Source: an uncultured Clostridia bacterium
GTDB taxonomy: Bacteria > Bacillota > Clostridia > Christensenellales > Borkfalkiaceae
DNA: 42,433 nt
Assembly (NCBI GenBank): GCA_934249265.1
Contig: CAKQKQ010000006.1
Coordinates: 1-42,433, forward strand
Direction of reading: 5' to 3'
Position numbers and translations under genes: made by a program. The notes under the pieces are model-generated. The model did no database searches and had not been told where the DNA came from. It worked only from the letters and a program-made list of their open reading frames with translations. Positions 33,725 to 42,433 of this stretch are shown here, piece by piece; positions within the stretch are counted from its first letter, which is position 1; each line of letters opens with the position of its first letter.

Positions 33725-35536
33725 ATGGAATTTTATTACAATCCGATAGACAAAAAATGCAAGTCGGTTATAGGGGCGATTCCCACCGAATGTGAAGTAA
33801 AAATTTCGATTTTTACACATTCGTTAAACGACTGCAAAATTATCGTCAAAGACGACAAAGACCGAGTCGTTTTAAACAAGCAAATGACAAAAACCGACGG
33901 CGGTTTTACGGTGTCGCTGAATTTTGACGAAAGCGGATTGTTTTGGTATTGCTTTGAAAGCGATTTCGGCACTATAAGTCAAGGCGAAAACCTTATAGGA
34001 ACGATATCGAAAGACGTAAAATTTTATCAATTGCTCGTATACAAAAACGGATTTTCAACGCCCGATTGGTTTAAAGGTAAAATTCAATATCAAATTTTCC
34101 CCGACAGATTTTGCAAAGTAGGCGATTTCAGCGTCGGCGAAGGCAAAATCAAACGGGAAGATTGGGGCGGTGTTCCGTCGTATGTGCCCAACGAAAACGG
34201 TCAAGTGCTAAACAACGACTTTTTCGGCGGCAATTTTCAAGGAATTATCTCTAAATTGGACTATTTAAAGAGTCTCGGCGTGGGAATAATTTATCTTAAT
34301 CCCATTTTCGAGGCTTACAGTAATCACCGCTACGACACGGGAGATTACGAAAAAATAGATTCCGTGCTCGGCAGCGAAGATGACTTTAAACAGTTTATCG
34401 ACAAGGCTAAAGAAAAGGGTATTTACGTAATTTTGGACGGCGTGTTTAATCATACGGGCGACGACAGCAAGTATTTTGACAAATACGGTCATTACGGGCG
34501 CGTTGGCGCGTATACAAACCCCGACTCGAAGTATAAAAATTGGTTTATTTTCGAGAAATATCCCGAAAAATACGCCTCTTGGTGGGGAATTACCACTTTG
34601 CCCACGATAAACAAGCAATGTCATGAATACGAAGAGTATATTGCCGGCGAAAACGGAATTATCGAAAAATATGCAAAAATGGGCGTTGCGGGTTTTAGAC
34701 TCGACGTCGTGGACGAAATTCCCGATAGTTTTGTTAAAAAAATTCGCAAAAAACTCAAAGAGGTCAACCCGCAAGCGATACTTATAGGCGAAGTGTGGGA
34801 AGACGCAACGAATAAAATCGCGTATGACAAACGCAGAGCGTATTTTCAAGGCGAAGAACTCGATTCCGTAATGAATTACGAACTTAAAAACGCAATACTC
34901 AATTACGCGATTTCGGGCAACGTGAGCATGATTTCGTCGGTCGTGAAAAACCAACTCAACAATTACCCGCATTGCGCTTTAAACACGCTTATGAATTTTT
35001 GTTCTACGCACGACACCCCGAGAATTTTAACTGTACTCGGGCGAAAAACCGTGCTAAATGACAAAGACGAAATGGCAAACTCCAAACTTGACGAGCAAGA
35101 ATACAAAGACGGCGTGGAAAGACTTAAAGTCGTCACCGTTTTGCTGTTTACTTTATACGGCGTTCCGTCGGTTTATTACGGAGACGAAGTGGGGCTCGAG
35201 GGAGATATAGACCCGTTTAACAGAAGGTGTTTTCCTTGGGGACACGAAAATAAAGAAATTTTAGACTTCGTGCGTAAAATTGCAAAAATAAGAAGCGAAG
35301 TAGATATTTTCGTTGACGGCGATTTAAACGTTTTGTACGACACGGACGGCACGTTTATTTTTGAAAGAAGAAAGCAAAACGACAATATCATAATTGCCGT
35401 AAACAGAGGATACGGCGATTATACGATAAACGTTTCGTCGCCCGTGTACAATTTGTTAAGCGGCGAAAAGATAGAAAAATCTACCGTTTTAAAAAGCGGA
35501 GATATGATGATTTTATATAGAAAGAACTTGGCATAA
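33725..35536 (+). CDS. GH13 alpha-glucan hydrolase (neopullulanase/cyclomaltodextrinase-like)
   Basis: The 603-residue enzyme has an N-terminal beta domain of about 115 residues, like CBM34 of neopullulanases. A GH13 barrel starts at WFKGKIQYQIFPDRF (115-129). Conserved regions are DGVFNHTG (238-245), GFRLDVVDE with nucleophile Asp327, IGEVWED with acid/base Glu356, and STHDTPR with Asp430. No signal peptide is present, so it should act on internal glycogen or imported maltodextrin. It is the last gene of the cluster, 30 bases after glgP, with a weak ribosome binding site. A GlgX-type debranching gene is absent here, so this enzyme may open branch points. Specificity for alpha-1,4 versus alpha-1,6 bonds cannot be settled from motifs. 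Confidence 0.88.
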   Translation: MEFYYNPIDKKCKSVIGAIPTECEVKISIFTHSLNDCKIIVKDDKDRVVLNKQMTKTDGGFTVSLNFDESGLFWYCFESDFGTISQGENLIGTISKDVKFYQLLVYKNGFSTPDWFKGKIQYQIFPDRFCKVGDFSVGEGKIKREDWGGVPSYVPNENGQVLNNDFFGGNFQGIISKLDYLKSLGVGIIYLNPIFEAYSNHRYDTGDYEKIDSVLGSEDDFKQFIDKAKEKGIYVILDGVFNHTGDDSKYFDKYGHYGRVGAYTNPDSKYKNWFIFEKYPEKYASWWGITTLPTINKQCHEYEEYIAGENGIIEKYAKMGVAGFRLDVVDEIPDSFVKKIRKKLKEVNPQAILIGEVWEDATNKIAYDKRRAYFQGEELDSVMNYELKNAILNYAISGNVSMISSVVKNQLNNYPHCALNTLMNFCSTHDTPRILTVLGRKTVLNDKDEMANSKLDEQEYKDGVERLKVVTVLLFTLYGVPSVYYGDEVGLEGDIDPFNRRCFPWGHENKEILDFVRKIAKIRSEVDIFVDGDLNVLYDTDGTFIFERRKQNDNIIIAVNRGYGDYTINVSSPVYNLLSGEKIEKSTVLKSGDMMILYRKNLA

Positions 35537-35540
35537 ATTT

Positions 35541-35572
35541 GGATAATATTTCATATTTTATGAGATATATCC
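35541..35572. other. imperfect stem-loop between the GH13 gene and tex
   Basis: GGATAATATTTCAT (35541-35554) pairs imperfectly with ATGAGATATATCC (35560-35572). No T-run follows. It could mark the 3' end of the glycogen mRNA or be a processing site. I see no clear tex promoter in the 77-base gap. Confidence 0.4.
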
Positions 35573-35613
35573 TTAAATAACATATTATCAAAATTCAACA
35601 TAAAGGAAAGATT

Positions 35614-37785
35614 ATGGACATTATCGAAAAGATTACTCAAGAATTTAATTTACAACCCGAACACGTCAAAAACATAGTTGCACTTTTAGACGACGGCAAC
35701 ACGATTCCCTTCATCGCAAGATACAGAAAAGAAATGACGGGTCACATCGACGACCAAGTGCTTCGTGATTTTGCGGACAGACTTACATATCTCCGCAACC
35801 TCGAAGAGAGAAAAGCAGACGTGAAAAAAGCCATAGAAGAGCAAGGTAAACTCACCGACGAAATAGTCGAAAGTTTGCTTAAAGCGGAAACGTTGACCGA
35901 AGTAGAGGATATTTACAGACCTTATAAGCAAAAGAAGAAAACGCGTGCTTCGGTGGCTATCGCAAAAGGTTTGCAACCCCTTGCCGATATTATGTACGCT
36001 CAAGACGTAAAAGAAGGAACGGTAGAAGACCTTGCAAAGCCTTACGTAGACGAAGAAAAGGGTGTAAAAAACGAAAAAGAGGCAATTCAAGGCGCAATGG
36101 ATATCATTGCGGAAATGGTATCGGACGATGCCGAATTGCGTAAAAAACTCCGTAATATTTTCCTTAAACTTGCTACAATTAGCACCAAATTCGTAAAAGG
36201 TAAAGAAGAGGAAGAGGGTGCGGCTACTTACGATATGTATAAAGATTATTCCGAGCCCGTTTCGGAAATCAAAAGTCATAGAGTTCTCGCTATAAACAGA
36301 GGCGAAGACGAAGGTTTCTTAAAGGTTAAAGTTGAAATCGACGAAGAATTTGCAATAAGAGTATGTTGCGTAGGCAAAGTGAAAGAAGGGTCGATTACCA
36401 CTCAAAACGTAAAAGACGCCATTGCCGACAGTTACGACAGACTTATCGCTCCGTCAATTGAGAGAGAAATCAGGAATTATCTCACCGAAAACGCCGACGA
36501 GCAAGCAATTAAAATGTTCGGCGTCAACTTAAAGCCGCTTTTGATGCAACCGCCTCTTAAAGATAAAGTAACAATGGGTTTCGACCCCGGTATTCGTACG
36601 GGTTGTAAAATCGCCGTTGTAGACGAAACGGGTAAAGTTTTGGGTAAAGACGTTGTTTACGCAACGCTCCCCGACGAAAGAAAGGTTGAAGAAGCCAAGG
36701 AAAAACTTAAAAAAATGATAGAAAAGTACAACGTAGACATTATTTCTATCGGCAACGGCACGGCATCTAAAGAATCTGAAATTTTCGTTGCTAAAAAAGT
36801 TCTTCCCGAGGTAAATAGGCAAGTAAGTTACGCCGTCGTAAGCGAGGCGGGCGCGTCCGTTTATTCCGCGTCTAAACTCGGTGCGGAGGAATTCCCCGAT
36901 TACGACGTATCGGAAAGGTCGGCGGTTTCTATCGCGAGAAGACTTCAAGACCCCCTTGCGGAACTTATAAAAATCGACCCCAAGTCTATCGGCGTAGGTC
37001 AGTATCAACACGATATGCCGCAAGCGCGTCTCGACGAAGTGCTTAAAGGCGTGTGCGAAGACTGCGTAAACGCAATCGGCGTTGATTTAAACACGGCAAG
37101 CCCGTCGCTTTTGTCTTACGTATCGGGTCTTAACAGCGGTATTGCTAAAAATATCGTTGCTTATAGAGAGAAAAACGGTAAATTCAAGACGAGAAACGAC
37201 ATTTTAAACGTGCCCAAACTCGGTCAAAAAGCATTTACTCAATGCGCGGGTTTCTTGAGAATAACCGACGGCAAAAGCGTGCTCGACAACACGGGCGTAC
37301 ACCCCGAATCTTATGAAGGAACGCAAAAACTTTTGGCTAAATTCGGCTATACCGACGAAGACGTTAAAAACGGAAAACTTAAGGAACTTCCTATAAAAGT
37401 AAAACAATACGGCGAAGAAAAAGTGGCTGAAGAAGTTGGTCTCGGCGTGGCTACCATGAACGACATTATAAACGAACTTTTAAAACCGGGTAGGGATATA
37501 AGAGATTCGCTTCCGCAAGCGGTACTTCGTTCGGACCTTTTGAGTATAAACGACTTGAAAGAAGGCATGATTATTAAAGGAACGGTAAGAAACGTAACAG
37601 ACTTCGGTGCGTTTGTCGATTTGGGCGTGCACCAAGACGGACTTGTGCATATTTCCGAAATTTCCGATAATTATATCAAGCATCCGTCAGACGTTTTGAA
37701 AGTAGGACAAACTTTAAACGTAAAAGTAATAGGCGTTGATTTAAAGAAAAATAGAATCGCGCTTTCGTTAAAAGGAGTTAAATAA
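35614..37785 (+). CDS. tex: Tex-family RNA-binding transcription accessory protein
   Basis: Tex-family proteins bind nucleic acid and affect transcription and stress tolerance. The 723-residue protein has an N-terminal helical region (IPFIARYRKEMTGHIDD at 31-47), and a YqgF-like RNase-H fold domain beginning at VTMGFDPGIRTGCKIAVVD near 324. Helix-hairpin-helix motifs follow (GLNSGIAKNIVAYREKNG near 507). The C-terminal S1 domain IIKGTVRNVTDFGAFVDLG spans about 650-720. The domain order and length are standard. AAAGGAA precedes the ATG. It is not obviously linked in function to the glycogen genes. Confidence 0.96.
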   Translation: MDIIEKITQEFNLQPEHVKNIVALLDDGNTIPFIARYRKEMTGHIDDQVLRDFADRLTYLRNLEERKADVKKAIEEQGKLTDEIVESLLKAETLTEVEDIYRPYKQKKKTRASVAIAKGLQPLADIMYAQDVKEGTVEDLAKPYVDEEKGVKNEKEAIQGAMDIIAEMVSDDAELRKKLRNIFLKLATISTKFVKGKEEEEGAATYDMYKDYSEPVSEIKSHRVLAINRGEDEGFLKVKVEIDEEFAIRVCCVGKVKEGSITTQNVKDAIADSYDRLIAPSIEREIRNYLTENADEQAIKMFGVNLKPLLMQPPLKDKVTMGFDPGIRTGCKIAVVDETGKVLGKDVVYATLPDERKVEEAKEKLKKMIEKYNVDIISIGNGTASKESEIFVAKKVLPEVNRQVSYAVVSEAGASVYSASKLGAEEFPDYDVSERSAVSIARRLQDPLAELIKIDPKSIGVGQYQHDMPQARLDEVLKGVCEDCVNAIGVDLNTASPSLLSYVSGLNSGIAKNIVAYREKNGKFKTRNDILNVPKLGQKAFTQCAGFLRITDGKSVLDNTGVHPESYEGTQKLLAKFGYTDEDVKNGKLKELPIKVKQYGEEKVAEEVGLGVATMNDIINELLKPGRDIRDSLPQAVLRSDLLSINDLKEGMIIKGTVRNVTDFGAFVDLGVHQDGLVHISEISDNYIKHPSDVLKVGQTLNVKVIGVDLKKNRIALSLKGVK

Positions 37786-37796
37786 TTTAAAAAATA

Positions 37797-37825
37797 TTGA
37801 CAATATTACATTCATTTGTTAAAAT
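37797..37825 (+). promoter_or_regulatory. sigma-A promoter of acpP
   Basis: TTGACA (37797-37802) and TAAAAT (37820-37825) are 17 bases apart, beginning 11 bases after the tex stop codon. The transcript would start near 37832, so the leader is only about 20 bases. Confidence 0.85.
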
Positions 37826-37850
37826 AACATAGAATTCGGAGGTGAAAATA

Positions 37851-38084
37851 ATGACAAGTTACGAAAGAGTAGTCGCTTTATTGAGCGAGCAATGTTCCGT
37901 TCCGCAAGACAAAATTACGCCCAACAGCGATATAGTTAAAGATTTGGGTGCGGATTCGCTCGATATAGTTGAAATGCTTATGCAAATGGAAGAGGAATTC
38001 GGCGTTGAAATCGAAGAAGACGTTGCAACTCAACTTAAAACCGTGCAAGACGTCGTAAACGCCATCGACAACTATAAAAAATAA
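37851..38084 (+). CDS. acpP: acyl carrier protein
   Basis: The acyl carrier protein holds growing fatty-acyl chains on a phosphopantetheine arm. The 77-residue acidic protein has the attachment motif LGADSLDIVEM with Ser36. I choose the ATG at 37851, eight bases after GGAGG (37838-37842). The GTG at 37842 overlaps that ribosome binding site and is unlikely to be the start. The gene stands alone with its own promoter and terminator, not beside fab genes. A specialised carrier protein (for example for lipoteichoic acid or a secondary pathway) cannot be excluded, but the sequence looks like a general AcpP. Confidence 0.93.
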   Translation: MTSYERVVALLSEQCSVPQDKITPNSDIVKDLGADSLDIVEMLMQMEEEFGVEIEEDVATQLKTVQDVVNAIDNYKK

Positions 38085-38093
38085 TTTACATAT

Positions 38094-38124
38094 AAAAGGT
38101 TCTGTCAAGAGCCTTTTATTTTTT
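38094..38124 (+). terminator. rho-independent terminator of acpP
   Basis: AAAAGGTTCT (38094-38103) pairs with AGAGCCTTTT (38108-38117) with one G-U around GTCA, followed by ATTTTTT. Confidence 0.92.
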
Positions 38125-38181
38125 GCCGAAAATTTTTACTCGGTTTGGCGATTTATTTTAAAGTTGCTTTTTGATTAATGA

Positions 38182-38235
38182 ATTGCGTAAACGTAAAGTT
38201 TGTCGTTTTTACGCAATACGCTTTGAGTAAAGCGT
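38182..38235. other. two abutting stem-loops between acpP and ftsK
   Basis: ATTGCGTAAACG (38182-38193) pairs with CGTTTTTACGCAAT (38204-38217), ten outer base pairs being perfect. ACGCTTT-GAGT-AAAGCGT (38218-38235) begins at the very next base. Neither is followed by a T-run on either strand. They lie before the ftsK promoter and after the acpP terminator, so neither gene clearly owns them. Confidence 0.5.
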
Positions 38236-38275
38236 GAAATAATTTAAAAAAATGCACAAAAAACAACGCAAAGTA

Positions 38276-38304
38276 TTGAAATAAAGTTTATCTTATGTTA
38301 TAAT
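38276..38304 (+). promoter_or_regulatory. sigma-A promoter of ftsK-rimO
   Basis: TTGAAA (38276-38281) and TATAAT (38299-38304) are 17 bases apart, and TG precedes the -10 box in the extended position. Confidence 0.85.
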
Positions 38305-38360
38305 AATTTATAAGTGTTAATAATAACTATAACTATTAATTTTAGGGTAGGTGATAAAAA

Positions 38361-41300
38361 TTGAGTAAGGAAGAAAAAAATGAAACCAAAGAAAGCAAAT
38401 CTAAAATACTTTGGCCGGTTTTAAAAGTAACGTTGGTTGTTTTTTGCATACTCGGTTTTTTATGCCTTGTTACCGGCGATTTGATTTTTTACGGAATAGG
38501 TCTTGAATTGCGTAAGTTTTTCCTTGCGTTTTTCGGTTATGCGTCTTTTCCGCTTTTGCTTGTGGCAATTTACGTGGGTATTTTGTCGTTCGCGGGCATT
38601 TCGTTGAGAAAAAACAAGCATTTTTACGTTTATCTCGTATCTTTTTTTGTTTTATTGATAATTATCGCGATAGTGCATATTTCTCTTGCTCCGTCCGTTC
38701 AAGGAAAAGGGTATTTCGAGTATTTCGGCGAATGTTGGAAAGCCGGTTTGGGTGGTTTTAAAACTTGTACTTTCGGCGGCGCGTTTTGTTCTTTAATCAC
38801 GTATCCGTTGGAGAGGTTTTTGTCCACCGTCGGGTCGTATATTATTCTCGCGATACTTCTCGGTCTGTCAATATTGTACTTTTTCAGAAACAAAATTCAA
38901 AAAAGTACGGTCAAGACAGATAAAGAGCCCGATAAAACGGAAAAGCCCGAAGACGTTGCGTTTTCGCGCAAAAACAACAAGTCAAAACTTTTCTGCAGCG
39001 GAGAAGATTTCGACCTTAGAGAAGACGTGAAAAACGTAAGAAATCAAGGTAGGGAAGATTCGAGCGACAAGCACGGCAAATACAACGCCGTTTTCGGCAG
39101 TTCGGCTTATTCTTCTTCGACAAGTTCGGCAGAGCAAAAACCGTACAGCAAACAATATGAAGACGATTTACAGTCTAAAAAAGATTATATTTTAAGACCT
39201 TATACAAAAATCGATATAAACAAAAACGATGACGATAAGGGTATTTCCGATTCCGTAAACACTCGCCCGACGAGGAGAATTGAAGACGAAATCGATTTAT
39301 CCGAGCCTAAAAGGGATATTTTCAAGCCAAAAACGAGAAAACCCGAGGAAAAGAAGCCCGACTTTACGCAGTCAAACAACAACGGTTTCAGCGAATTTTT
39401 CGGCAATTCTTCGGCGAAAACTTATACGCCCAAGCAAAAAGAAGAAGTTTACGATATTTACGGCGAACCTGTGGATAAAAGTAAGGTTAAAGATTATTTA
39501 AACGCAACTTCAAACAAAGACGCGTATATCTCTGGCGATTACGACGTTTACGGGCGTAAAGATTTTGAAAGAGACATTGGCAAAGAGAAAAAAGAAACGA
39601 AGTCTTACGGCAGCGTAAACGACGATTTGTTCGGCAGCAGTCGCAATAAAGAAAACGTGATAGATTTGTCCAAAGGAAAGGACGAGTATAAGTATACTGA
39701 TAATTTATCTATAGACAACGAAATACAAGAAAAAGAAGAAATTAAACCGACTTATAATTCTTACGAAAAGAAAGAAAAAGAGCCGACTTACACTTCTTAC
39801 GAGACAAGGCAAAAAGAGACGAGTTATTCTTCAAACGAAGTAAAACAAACGGAAAGCGAAGCGGAGGTTTCACAAACCAAGCCGCGTTTTGTCGATAAAA
39901 TCTCGACAAACGAAAAGCCTGCCGCTCAACCGACCGTTAAAGCGGAGCAAAAACCCGCCGAAGACGAAGAAAACCCGTACGATTTGATGCCTATAAACTA
40001 CAAATACGTGTATCCGCCCGTATCTCTTCTTAAAAACTATATCAGAGACGACGATTTGGACGAAATAAGGAGATTTAACGAGGAAAAGTCAAGCGTTATT
40101 TTGGACGTTTTGTGGAGAGCGAAAATAGAAGCGGAAATCGTAAGAGTGCTCAACGGACCTACGGTTACGCGTTTCGATATAGCGATACCCAAAACTGCGT
40201 CTATAAAGGACGTGACAAAACTTTCCGACGACTTAAATTTGTGGCTCGCTTCGGCTGGGGCAATGAGAATGATTGCGCCTATCCCCGGTACGTCTCACAT
40301 TGGTATAGAAGTTCCCAACGAAAAGAGACAAACCGTAGGTATAAGAGAAATCGTCACGTCGGAGGGCTTTATAAACGCCAAAAAGACAACGCTTACGTTT
40401 GCCCTCGGTAAAAACCTTGTTGGCGACTGCATAAGTTTGGATATAGCAAAGATGCCTCACTTACTTGTAGCCGGCGCAACAGGTACGGGTAAAAGCGTAT
40501 GTCTCAACACGATGCTTACGAGTTTGTTGATGAAATACGGTCCGGACGAATTGCGTATAATGATAGTTGACCCCAAGATAGTCGAATTTGCGGCGTTCGA
40601 GGGCATACCTCACCTTATGTTCAATGAAATGATTACTTCAGCCGAAAAGGCGACGGCAATGCTTTCGTGGGCGGTAAAGGAAATGGAGGCAAGATATCAA
40701 CAGTTATATCAAGCAAAAGTTCAAAATATCAACGATTACAACGAAAAAATGGAAAAACTCGGTCAAAAGAAGATGAACAGAATTCTTATTCTTATAGACG
40801 AGTTTGCCGACTTAATGTCTTCTAACAAGGCTACTATCGAGGAAAAGATAGGCAGACTTGCGCAAAAAGCAAGGGCGGCGGGTATACACCTCGTGCTTGC
40901 AACGCAAAGACCGTCCGTCGATATTATGACGGGTTCTATCAAGACAAACTTCACTTCAAGAATAAGTTTCAAAATGTCTTCATCTGTAGACTCTATGACG
41001 ATTTTAAACGAAGGCGGCGCAGAAGCGTTGCTTGGAAACGGCGACTGTTTGTACAGAACGAGCCAAATGTTTGCGACCGAACGTGTACAAGACGCATTTA
41101 TTTCTAAAGGCGAAATGGACGCAGTCATTGACTATATCAAGGCGCACAACAAGTGTTATTACAACACCGACGCTTTAAAGGCGATAAATGCGGAAGCAAA
41201 TCCGCCCGCACCCGCCGAAAGCGAACAAGGTTCTTCTTCAAACGGTAATCTCAACGAGGACGGCAGCGATAATCTTATGTACGAAGCGTTGAGATACGTC

Positions 41301-41501
41301 ATCGAAAACAACGGCGTTTCTATTTCGAGATTACAAAGAAAATACCGTATCGGCTTTAACAGAGCGGCGAGTATCGTCGATTGGATGACCGAAAAAGGTT
41401 ATATTTCTCAACCGCTTGAAAACAAGACGAGAAAGATTCTTATTTCGATGGAAGAATACAACAAACTTATGGACGAAATGAATTCTAACGGAGAAGCATG
41501 A
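38361..41501 (+). CDS. ftsK: FtsK/SpoIIIE-type DNA translocase
   Basis: This septal motor pumps chromosomal DNA during division. The 1046-residue protein has about four membrane helices in residues 15-175. A long charged, probably disordered linker (about 185-545) contains the short tandem pattern TYxSYExKxKE near 465-495. The motor has HIGIEVPN, Walker A GATGTGKS (705-712) and Walker B ILILIDEFADLM near 806-817. The C-terminal winged-helix gamma domain (about 970-1035) reads oriented DNA signals. The start is TTG at 38361, with AGGTGAT six to twelve bases upstream; an earlier GTG runs into a stop. The linker makes the protein longer than Bacillus SpoIIIE (about 790). Its stop overlaps the rimO start (ATGA). 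Confidence 0.96.
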   Translation: MSKEEKNETKESKSKILWPVLKVTLVVFCILGFLCLVTGDLIFYGIGLELRKFFLAFFGYASFPLLLVAIYVGILSFAGISLRKNKHFYVYLVSFFVLLIIIAIVHISLAPSVQGKGYFEYFGECWKAGLGGFKTCTFGGAFCSLITYPLERFLSTVGSYIILAILLGLSILYFFRNKIQKSTVKTDKEPDKTEKPEDVAFSRKNNKSKLFCSGEDFDLREDVKNVRNQGREDSSDKHGKYNAVFGSSAYSSSTSSAEQKPYSKQYEDDLQSKKDYILRPYTKIDINKNDDDKGISDSVNTRPTRRIEDEIDLSEPKRDIFKPKTRKPEEKKPDFTQSNNNGFSEFFGNSSAKTYTPKQKEEVYDIYGEPVDKSKVKDYLNATSNKDAYISGDYDVYGRKDFERDIGKEKKETKSYGSVNDDLFGSSRNKENVIDLSKGKDEYKYTDNLSIDNEIQEKEEIKPTYNSYEKKEKEPTYTSYETRQKETSYSSNEVKQTESEAEVSQTKPRFVDKISTNEKPAAQPTVKAEQKPAEDEENPYDLMPINYKYVYPPVSLLKNYIRDDDLDEIRRFNEEKSSVILDVLWRAKIEAEIVRVLNGPTVTRFDIAIPKTASIKDVTKLSDDLNLWLASAGAMRMIAPIPGTSHIGIEVPNEKRQTVGIREIVTSEGFINAKKTTLTFALGKNLVGDCISLDIAKMPHLLVAGATGTGKSVCLNTMLTSLLMKYGPDELRIMIVDPKIVEFAAFEGIPHLMFNEMITSAEKATAMLSWAVKEMEARYQQLYQAKVQNINDYNEKMEKLGQKKMNRILILIDEFADLMSSNKATIEEKIGRLAQKARAAGIHLVLATQRPSVDIMTGSIKTNFTSRISFKMSSSVDSMTILNEGGAEALLGNGDCLYRTSQMFATERVQDAFISKGEMDAVIDYIKAHNKCYYNTDALKAINAEANPPAPAESEQGSSSNGNLNEDGSDNLMYEALRYVIENNGVSISRLQRKYRIGFNRAASIVDWMTEKGYISQPLENKTRKILISMEEYNKLMDEMNSNGEA

Positions 41502-42433
41502 TTTTAAAGGATAAAAAAATAGGAGTAATATCGTTGGGTTGCGATAAAAACCGAGTTGACAGCGAAAAAATGCTTTCGCTTATATCCGATTTCGGTTCGC
41601 TTACAAACGATATTGCTCAAGCGAATATAATTATTATCAATACTTGCGCTTTTTTGCAAAGTTCGAGAAAAGAAGCGATCGACACGATTTTCGAGTGCAA
41701 CGCATATCGGCAGTCGGGAAAACTTGAAAAACTTGTCGTTACGGGCTGTTTACCGCAGAAATTCATCGGCGAAATTTTCGACGATTTGCCCGAAGTAGAC
41801 GTATTTTTAGGTTTTAAAGATTACGATTATTTAAAGCAAGCACTTGAAAAGGCGTACGACGGAGAAAGAGTAAATTTCGTCGGAGTGGAGAAAGAGTTTA
41901 AAAAGACGGAAAGAGTGGTTACTACGCCGCTCAATTACGCTTATTTAAAGATCGCCGATGGTTGCAACAACCACTGCACGTATTGCCTTATTCCTTACAT
42001 ACGAGGAAAGTACGTTTCCGAAACTATGGAAAGTCTTGTGGAAGAGGCGGAAAAACTCGGTGATTTAAGCGAGTTGATTTTGGTTGCGCAAGACGTGACG
42101 AAGTACGGCGAAGACCTTTACGGTGAAGTGAAACTCGTCGAACTTATAAAAAGGCTTTCCGCACTTGAAAACGTGCGCAGTATAAGGCTTTTGTATTGTT
42201 ATCCCGAAAATATCGACGATAAACTTATAGAAGAAATCGCAACCAACGACAAAGTGCTTAAATACATAGACATACCTTTGCAACACGCGTCCGACAGCGT
42301 GCTTAAACGCATGAACAGAAAGGGAAGCGGTCAATTCTATTCAGACCTTTTCAAAAAATTGCGCGAAAGAATAAAGGGTATTGCCATTAGGTCGACGTTT
42401 ATTACGGGTTTCCCGGGGGAAACCGAGGAAGAT
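41498..42433 (+). CDS. rimO: RimO, ribosomal protein S12 methylthiotransferase (3' end outside window)
   Basis: RimO adds a methylthio group to an Asp of ribosomal protein S12 with two iron-sulfur clusters. The 312 visible residues begin MILKDKKIGVISLGCDKNRVDSE. They contain the first cluster's cysteines Cys15, Cys50 and Cys84, and the radical-SAM motif CNNHCTYC (Cys156, Cys160, Cys163) followed by LIPYIRGKY. DIPLQHASD and STFITGFPGE are further family motifs. SLGCDKNRVDSE and IPYIRGKYVSE favour RimO over the tRNA enzyme MiaB. The ATG overlaps the ftsK stop by four bases, so translation is coupled. About 125 residues with the TRAM domain should follow past the window. Confidence 0.95.
   Translation, partial: MILKDKKIGVISLGCDKNRVDSEKMLSLISDFGSLTNDIAQANIIIINTCAFLQSSRKEAIDTIFECNAYRQSGKLEKLVVTGCLPQKFIGEIFDDLPEVDVFLGFKDYDYLKQALEKAYDGERVNFVGVEKEFKKTERVVTTPLNYAYLKIADGCNNHCTYCLIPYIRGKYVSETMESLVEEAEKLGDLSELILVAQDVTKYGEDLYGEVKLVELIKRLSALENVRSIRLLYCYPENIDDKLIEEIATNDKVLKYIDIPLQHASDSVLKRMNRKGSGQFYSDLFKKLRERIKGIAIRSTFITGFPGETEED

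Noticed and set aside
37842..37850. GTG start for acpP
   Set aside because: The GTG overlaps the GGAGG ribosome binding site, and the ATG at 37851 has ideal spacing.

Overview
This window looks like a chromosomal housekeeping segment of a low-GC Bacillota, most likely an uncultured Clostridia-type gut bacterium. The evidence is the DnaI-like helicase loader paired with a DnaD/DnaB-type primosome protein, the GlgC plus GlgD pair of ADP-glucose pyrophosphorylase subunits, a ClpC-type ATPase, sigma-A-type promoters close to TTGACA-17-TATAAT, and strong GGAGG ribosome binding sites. I cannot name a genus. I see no prophage, insertion sequence, CRISPR array, rRNA or tRNA.

Layout. 1-1412: the 3' part of an RluA-family pseudouridine synthase, then a minus-strand MntP/YtaF-type membrane protein with a long hairpin-rich leader. 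1854-3752: a secreted, C-terminally membrane-anchored protein of unknown function behind a perfect consensus promoter. 3892-6417 (minus): a degenerate tandem repeat ending in a terminator, then a replication-initiation pair (dnaI-like and a DnaD-repeat protein). Divergent from it is sbcD-sbcC (6557-10410). 10617-12287: a protein with an alpha/beta-hydrolase fold that seems to have lost its catalytic residues. 12466-17037: signal peptidase I, a small membrane protein, oligoendopeptidase F and the replicative helicase DnaB, closed by a good terminator. 17442-19670: rpiB, upp and galU. 19903-24681: a ClpC-type ATPase, a TIM-barrel sugar isomerase-like protein and glucose-6-phosphate isomerase. 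25129-35536: a complete glycogen cluster, glgB-glgC-glgD-glgA-glgP plus a GH13 alpha-glucan hydrolase, from one clear promoter. 35614-42433: tex, acpP, ftsK/spoIIIE and the 5' part of rimO.

How it works together. Glucose-6-phosphate isomerase and GalU feed and drain the hexose-phosphate pool. GlgC/GlgD make ADP-glucose, GlgA and GlgB build branched glycogen, and GlgP with the cytoplasmic GH13 enzyme degrade it. A second theme is the chromosome: DnaB helicase, its loader, the DnaD-type protein, SbcCD and FtsK.

I did not find a clear new multi-gene system. The observations most worth checking are the structured leader of the MntP/YtaF-like gene, the apparent pseudo-hydrolase at 10617, an SbcC with no zinc-hook CxxC, a GlgA with an altered KTGG motif and an N-terminal extension, four DnaD-like repeats in one protein, an acidic proline-rich tail on DnaB, and a 34-bp degenerate tandem repeat fused to a terminator.
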